Below are positions 60,024-64,000 of a stretch of 64,000 nucleotides of DNA, piece after piece. Every line of letters starts with the position of its first letter. Within the stretch, counting starts at the first letter, position 1. Below the pieces are notes generated by a model. It did no database searches and was not told the origin of the DNA. It saw only the letters and a list, made by a program, of their open reading frames with translations. Origin of the DNA: Candidatus Altimarinota bacterium (GTDB lineage: Bacteria; Patescibacteriota; Gracilibacteria; JAUYGZ01); contig JARGOK010000001.1 in NCBI GenBank assembly GCA_029233985.1, positions 433,096 to 497,095 on the forward strand, read 5' to 3'. Made by a program: the position numbers and the translations under genes.

Positions 60024-60800
60024 CTACTCAATCAAATCAGCTTTTACAATCAATCTTCGTAGCGTTGTCCCAACAGGAGAACACGTCATGAGTGTTGAAC
60101 CATAAGTACCGAGAGGTTGTTCGAGAACTGAGACATCATCAGGTTGAACTTCGTACATCTCAGTGACTCGATAGGTATATTTTTTTCCTTTGAAATAAAT
60201 GGAGTACTCATCCCCTACCTCTAAAGTATGAAGAAGTGCAAAAATTTCCTTGTACTGTCCTTCGTCCCAAGGATAATAAGAAGAGTGCCCTGTAATGAAC
60301 ACGTTTCCAGCTTGGTCAGGGTTCGCAGTATACGGATAGTGGACTGTTCCCGTTCTAAGAGCTTCTTGGATTTTGTTTTCAGAACTGTACAAATCTTTAA
60401 AGCTAAAGTCCGTTACGTCCACATCATTCACAGGTATTGTTCCAGAGAAAAGCTTTGGAATTTCTAAACGCATTTCTTCTGGATATAGCTCTCCAAGTGA
60501 AGTTAGTTGAAATTCTTTTTCTTGTTGCTTAAGGTGCATATCGACTTCGGGAAACTGACTCATGACTCTTTCAGAGATAAGCTGAAACTCTTCATCTGCC
60601 CGGCTTTGTTGCATAATAGATGCCATAGAACCAGGGTCGATCATATCTTGGATGATGACACTATAAGCAGGCCAGTTTGAAAAAGTCAGCAGAGCACTAA
60701 AGATAAAGAGAAATGCTGCTACATTTGATATTGTAGCAGAGAAACGTCTTACAACTCGCTGGTGCACTTGTTTTCGTTTTGTATAAAGAGATTCAAACAT
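60024..60800 (-). CDS. Sortase family transpeptidase
   Basis: Sortases attach proteins to cell-wall peptidoglycan or pili. The 258-aa protein has an N-terminal anchor helix (residues about 28-50), a long linker, and the sortase barrel: GNVFITGHSSYYPW carries the catalytic His, TLMTCSPVGTTLRRLIV the Cys and Arg. The spacing is that of class D/E-like enzymes. No LPXTG-type substrate is recognised in this window. Confidence 0.88.
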   Translation of the reverse strand: MFESLYTKRKQVHQRVVRRFSATISNVAAFLFIFSALLTFSNWPAYSVIIQDMIDPGSMASIMQQSRADEEFQLISERVMSQFPEVDMHLKQQEKEFQLTSLGELYPEEMRLEIPKLFSGTIPVNDVDVTDFSFKDLYSSENKIQEALRTGTVHYPYTANPDQAGNVFITGHSSYYPWDEGQYKEIFALLHTLEVGDEYSIYFKGKKYTYRVTEMYEVQPDDVSVLEQPLGTYGSTLMTCSPVGTTLRRLIVKADLIE

Positions 60801-60923
60801 ATTTTGGGTTATCTTTATATTATAGCATGAAAAAAAGCTTTTTTGAAGAGCCCGTTGAAGGGAGTCCCGCCGTTTCCACTGTGCCCTCTTTCTGATACAC
60901 TCATCCTGATCTAAAACAATAAA

Positions 60924-61727
60924 ATGATACGAAACCTCAGACTCATCACGCTCTTTGTGGATTATCTCTTGGTCATTACAGCCTTTATGTTGGCATATTG
61001 GGCACGTGTTGGGATGATTGATTCGACTGATTTTCCCTTCACTCCCTACATGTGGTCTGCTGTGATTACTGGTCTGGTATGGGTGGGAGTCCTGATGGTT
61101 TTACGAGGCTACTCTCGCCAACAGCGTCTCACAGAGACAAACCAATTGATCAAAGTCTTACTGGCAGGACTCACGGGATCTGCGCTCTTTATCGGAGTCT
61201 TTTACTTTGCAGAGAAGGTAGTGTTTTCCAGATTACTCCTGGTCTACAGCTCTGTCTTTGGAATCAGTCTGATGCTGATTTTCCATGTTTTGATGACCTT
61301 GTTTGAGAAGAAACTCATCAAACAAGGAACTGGTGTCACTCGTGCGCTTATCATTGGATCGAACCGTGGGGTGAAGAGATTCATCAATAAGCTCAAGAAA
61401 AACACCTCTCCTTACATTCCTGTCGCCATCTTGGATGGGTATGGGACGAAGCTTGAAGAAATCAGTGGAGTACCTGTGCTGGGGAAACTCAACCTCTTGG
61501 AGAAAGTCGTAGATGAACATCAGATCGATGTGATCGTGCAAGGAGATAATATCGAACAAGTGCTAAATATCAGTTCCTTTTGTAAAAAGAATGCTCTAGA
61601 TCACTATATCCTCCCCTACCTTCTTGGGGTCTACCAAGACAATGTTGATATTGTGACGATTGAACAGTCTTTGATCTATACCCCATTTTCTAATTCGAGG
61701 CATTGGGTGGACCGGTTTATTGGGTAA
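60924..61727 (+). CDS. N-terminal half of a polyprenyl glycosylphosphotransferase, without catalytic domain
   Basis: The 267-aa protein has four membrane helices (about 5-25, 40-60, 80-102, 110-130) and a CoA-binding-like Rossmann domain (RALIIGSNRGVKRFINKLKK, PVAILDGYG, GVPVLGKLNLLEKVV, DVIVQGDNIEQVLNISSFC). This matches the N-terminal part of WcaJ/EpsE-type sugar-phosphate transferases. The C-terminal transferase domain that would follow is missing; the frame ends at 61725-61727. It could be a truncated gene or a stand-alone regulatory subunit. Confidence 0.75.
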   Translation: MIRNLRLITLFVDYLLVITAFMLAYWARVGMIDSTDFPFTPYMWSAVITGLVWVGVLMVLRGYSRQQRLTETNQLIKVLLAGLTGSALFIGVFYFAEKVVFSRLLLVYSSVFGISLMLIFHVLMTLFEKKLIKQGTGVTRALIIGSNRGVKRFINKLKKNTSPYIPVAILDGYGTKLEEISGVPVLGKLNLLEKVVDEHQIDVIVQGDNIEQVLNISSFCKKNALDHYILPYLLGVYQDNVDIVTIEQSLIYTPFSNSRHWVDRFIG

Positions 61728-61787
61728 GGCTGTAATTATAGTTCGCACAACAATGAATGAGAAGAAAGTATCCCAACTCATTTCCCC

Positions 61788-61816
61788 TTGCAAAAACACC
61801 CAAATACCCTTATATT
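61788..61816 (+). promoter_or_regulatory. Promoter of rplU
   Basis: TTGCAA at 61788-61793, a 17-bp spacer and TATATT at 61811-61816 stand 33 nt before ATG 61850. Confidence 0.65.
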
Positions 61817-61849
61817 TTCTTGGCTTTTGAATTTTTAGGCTTATTTAGT

Positions 61850-62158
61850 ATGTTTGCAGTAATACTTACCGGAGCGAAACAATACCTCGTGAAAGAAGGT
61901 GACAAGATTAAAGTTGAAAAACTTGAGACTGAAGAAGGAAAAAACCATACCTTTGACAAAGTTCTTCTCTACAGTGCAGATGATAAAGCTGTGGAAGTTG
62001 GAACACCTTTTCTCGGAAAAAAAGTAGAGGCGAAAGTCCTTACACAAGGGAAAGCGAAGAAAATTGTGGTCTTCAAAATGAAGGCAAAAAAGAATTATAA
62101 GAGAACTCGTGGACATCGTCAAATGTATACAGAGCTCCAGATCACAAAGATTTCATAA
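61850..62158 (+). CDS. rplU: 50S ribosomal protein bL21
   Basis: The 102-aa protein starts [20 protein letters not shown], includes [19 protein letters not shown] and ends with the basic tail [25 protein letters not shown]-type. It is the canonical bL21. An in-frame ATG at 61757 is rejected because it precedes the promoter and adds unrelated residues. bL27 (rpmA), which usually follows bL21, is absent here. Confidence 0.95.
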   Translation: MFAVILTGAKQYLVKEGDKIKVEKLETEEGKNHTFDKVLLYSADDKAVEVGTPFLGKKVEAKVLTQGKAKKIVVFKMKAKKNYKRTRGHRQMYTELQITKIS

Positions 62159-62194
62159 GGAATCCCTTGGCAGACTCTACAAGAACGATTACAT

Positions 62195-62219
62195 TAAAAA
62201 GCGCGGAAGCGCTTTTTTT
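62195..62219 (+). terminator. Intrinsic terminator after rplU
   Basis: AAAAGCGC-GGAA-GCGCTTTT (62197-62216) followed by TTT is a perfect hairpin of 8 bp. It closes the rplU unit, in the position where rpmA is commonly found. Confidence 0.85.
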
Positions 62220-62257
62220 GTTTTTCGTTATCCATTTTACGTTTTATATTCTTCTCC

Positions 62258-63139
62258 ATGTGGGAAAAATTCATCAGAGTACTCCTTGCTCAAGTCATCC
62301 CCGTGAGCACCCTCACTTCGCCAGTTGCGCAAACCGTTCCTAACGTCGATATTCAAGTGGAACCTTTGGCAAAAATTGTGCAAGAACAGGTAGAACCACC
62401 GGCAATTGCTTCGCGAGCTGGACTAGTGATCGAAACGCATTCAAATGAAACATTGTTTGAAAAAAATGTCTGGGATGTCTTTCCGATTGCAAGCTTGACG
62501 AAGCTCATGACGGCATTGGTAGTAAGAGAGCACCTAGAACTCGATACAATCGTAGAAGTAAACCCCTTGGCAGCAAATATTGAAGGATCGCGACTCGGAC
62601 TTATTGCTTATGAACGAATGACAGTGAAGGATTTGCTCAGAGGTCTGCTGATTCCATCGGGAAATGATGCAGCTTTTGCACTGAGCATGGCAGTAGCCGG
62701 AAATCAGGAACAGTTTGTAACATTAATGAATCAACGAACCAAAGCCCTTGGACTAGAAAACACTCGTTTTGTAGATCCAGCAGGATTGGGAGATGGGAAT
62801 GTTTCATCAGCTTTTGAACTCGCCCACTTGGCCAAGCAGGTCTTTAAAGATCCATTCCTGGCAGAAATAATGAAAGAAGAGTCGGCCGTACTCAATGCGG
62901 TTGATCAGGAATATGTACATCAGATAAAAAACACGAATCGTCTTCTTGGGACAGACTTAGGAAAGCGGATCATTGCTGGAAAGACTGGAACGACCAAAAG
63001 TGCTGGACAGTGCCTCATTGCCTACTTGCGAACAGATTCTGACCGAACTATTTTGAGTATTGTATTGGGTTCGCCGGACCGGTACTCAGACATGGGGACT
63101 ATTATTGACTGGGTAGATGCAAACTATCACTGGAACTAG
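62258..63139 (+). CDS. D-alanyl-D-alanine carboxypeptidase (S11 family)
   Basis: The enzyme trims peptidoglycan pentapeptides outside the membrane. The 293-aa protein has an N-terminal hydrophobic leader (MWEKFIRVLLAQVIPVSTLT) and the three penicillin-binding motifs: S-x-x-K in FPIASLTKLMTALVV, S-G-N in GLLIPSGNDAAFAL and K-T-G in IIAGKTGTTKSAG. The C-terminal DUF of PBP5 is absent, so it is a short form. It is 9 nt upstream of the YraN gene. Confidence 0.93.
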   Translation: MWEKFIRVLLAQVIPVSTLTSPVAQTVPNVDIQVEPLAKIVQEQVEPPAIASRAGLVIETHSNETLFEKNVWDVFPIASLTKLMTALVVREHLELDTIVEVNPLAANIEGSRLGLIAYERMTVKDLLRGLLIPSGNDAAFALSMAVAGNQEQFVTLMNQRTKALGLENTRFVDPAGLGDGNVSSAFELAHLAKQVFKDPFLAEIMKEESAVLNAVDQEYVHQIKNTNRLLGTDLGKRIIAGKTGTTKSAGQCLIAYLRTDSDRTILSIVLGSPDRYSDMGTIIDWVDANYHWN

Positions 63140-63148
63140 AATCTTCTG

Positions 63149-63520
63149 ATGAGTACTGGCAATCAACATCTCGGGAATTATGGAGAAGCTCAGGCTCGAG
63201 CTTATTTAGAAAAGAAAGGATTCCGTTTTGTATGCTCGCAATGGCATAGCAGATATGGAGAACTGGACCTAGTGATGTGGGATCGTGATGAGATTGTCTT
63301 TGTGGAGGTGAAGCTTCGGACGAATCTCAGCTATGGAATGCCGGAACATATGGTAAATGAAAAGAAGATGGAGAAGATCAAGAAAACGGCTGGTTTATAC
63401 TTAGAAGAGATTGAAAATGACCCCCCTTTTCATCGTTATGACCTGGTGGGTATCGTGAAGAATGGTGAAAAACTCGAAATTGAGCATCTGCAAGATGTTT
63501 TTCGTGAAGATTCCTGTTGA
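63149..63520 (+). CDS. UPF0102/YraN family endonuclease-like protein
   Basis: The 123-aa protein has the family nuclease-like core: NYGEAQARAYLEKKGFRFVC, RYGELDLVMWDRDEIVFVEV and KLRTNLSYGMPEHMVN. ELDLV...VEVK is the PD-(D/E)XK-type active site. YraN proteins are found next to ribosomal and division genes and have an unsettled role. Confidence 0.92.
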   Translation: MSTGNQHLGNYGEAQARAYLEKKGFRFVCSQWHSRYGELDLVMWDRDEIVFVEVKLRTNLSYGMPEHMVNEKKMEKIKKTAGLYLEEIENDPPFHRYDLVGIVKNGEKLEIEHLQDVFREDSC

Positions 63521-63555
63521 TTTGATAGAGTACTGCTGATCTTTCATCCTACCCC

Positions 63556-63927
63556 ATGATCTGGAACCGCTACGTTTTCTCATTGATGATCTCCTTTTTG
63601 GTCAGCGCTTTGTCATTTTTCTTGGTGATTACCCGAATGGATCCTTTTGATGATGAACAATTAGCCGTTGCGCTCTTCTTTGTGAGCCTTTTTCTGCTTA
63701 CGAGTAGCCTCACGAGCTTGGTGGGTTACTTTATCCGAGTTGTTTTTTATCGTTCGGAACTGTTTTTAAACCACTTTAATGTCTCACTCCGCCAAGGTAT
63801 CCTTATCGCACTAGGAATAACCGGTCTTTTTGGACTTCAGGTACTGCAAACCTTGGGATGGTGGAATGGACTCATGGTGATCTGTATTTGTGTATTTACG
63901 GAGTTGTATTTTGTGGCGAAAGAATAA
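63556..63927 (+). CDS. Small four-helix membrane protein
   Basis: The 123-aa protein has hydrophobic stretches at about 8-27, 38-58, 80-98 and 102-120. A YFIRVVFYRSELFLNHFNVS loop and LRQGILIALGI follow the second. It has no known family. It ends the YraN transcript unit; a family B-like repeat follows the gene. Confidence 0.6.
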   Translation: MIWNRYVFSLMISFLVSALSFFLVITRMDPFDDEQLAVALFFVSLFLLTSSLTSLVGYFIRVVFYRSELFLNHFNVSLRQGILIALGITGLFGLQVLQTLGWWNGLMVICICVFTELYFVAKE

Positions 63928-63932
63928 GGTAG

Positions 63933-63975
63933 ACAACTCCTACTCCCTTCAAATAGGGAACCATACCGTGTTGGT
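63933..63975. repeat. Family B-like repeat at the window end
   Basis: CTACTCCCTTCAAATAGGGAACCATACCGTG and the following TTGGTTAAACTGAG share the AGGGAACCA and CGTG core with 54031-54060 and 59520-59545. Confidence 0.5.
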
Positions 63976-64000
63976 TAAACTGAGATGTGTTTTTGAGAGC

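Overview
The window reads as a chromosomal segment of a small-genome bacterium, most likely a Patescibacteria (CPR) member and possibly from the Peregrinibacteria side. This placement is inferred from gene content and style, because no 16S gene is present. The clues are a moderately AT-rich, densely packed chromosome, short or variant housekeeping proteins (a MurE-type ligase without its N-terminal domain, a LysRS with an extra tRNA-binding domain), two TrmB-type regulators, and a lone sigma region-4/HARE-HTH protein. UGA is a normal stop (for example the queE, pgpA and Nudix stops), so this is not a code-25 Gracilibacteria/Absconditabacteria genome. Almost no start codon has a Shine-Dalgarno sequence. 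Instead, sigma70-type promoters (TTGAAA/TTGGCA, 16-17 bp, TATAAT) often lie only about 20-30 nt upstream of an ATG, which is usually preceded by a pyrimidine-rich stretch.

Layout. 1-6.8 kb: the start of dnaB, a DUF192 lipoprotein, an M24 peptidase, a Nudix hydrolase, glmS, an RlpA-like protein and a PH-domain membrane protein. 6.7-16.5 kb: gltX, an anion/cation permease, an eIF2B-like protein, lysS, a YfiH/PgeF enzyme, a MurE-type ligase, a tiny Gly/Cys-rich peptide and a serine hydrolase. 16.5-24 kb: tRNA-Asp, a preQ0/preQ1 operon (queE-queC-flavoprotein-queF), pgpA with a DHFR/RibD-like reductase, a DoxX-like protein, an EVE protein, a peroxiredoxin and ispG. 23.3-30.7 kb: a minus-strand pentose-phosphate block (pgl, zwf, gnd, a LOG-family protein, tkt, tal). 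30.8-35.2 kb: a Crp/Fnr regulator, a K+ channel, a TrmB regulator divergent from glnA, and thioredoxin. 35.2-45 kb: an AI-2E family permease, an RsmB-like methyltransferase, lexA with an SOS-type box, a lipoprotein that resembles a dead NlpC/P60 enzyme, dinB, a GDYXXLXY/DUF2157 pair and a second TrmB. 45-50.7 kb: tRNA-Pro, unknown proteins, a HExxH mini-protease, tRNA-Ser, rpmB, a site-2 protease and a 54-aa zinc ribbon. 50.5-64 kb: the sigma4-HARE regulator behind a structured leader, ruvA, purA, a HIT protein, dnaE, gap, an acetyltransferase, a sortase, a truncated glycosyl-phosphotransferase, rplU, a D,D-carboxypeptidase, a YraN-like protein and a membrane protein.

How it works together. 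Glucose-6-phosphate can be oxidised by zwf-pgl-gnd, giving NADPH and pentose, and rearranged by tkt/tal. GlmS, the MurE-type ligase, PgeF, the carboxypeptidase, RlpA and the sortase indicate that a peptidoglycan envelope is made and decorated. LexA, DinB, RuvA and DnaE form a repair and replication set. Intergenic spaces carry two dispersed repeat families, several imperfect inverted repeats and many intrinsic terminators. No complete insertion sequence, prophage, CRISPR array or conventional defence island is visible. The most unusual items are domain rearrangements, three convergent gene pairs that overlap at their 3' ends, an amber-interrupted small ORF, and a start codon that directly follows an intrinsic terminator.
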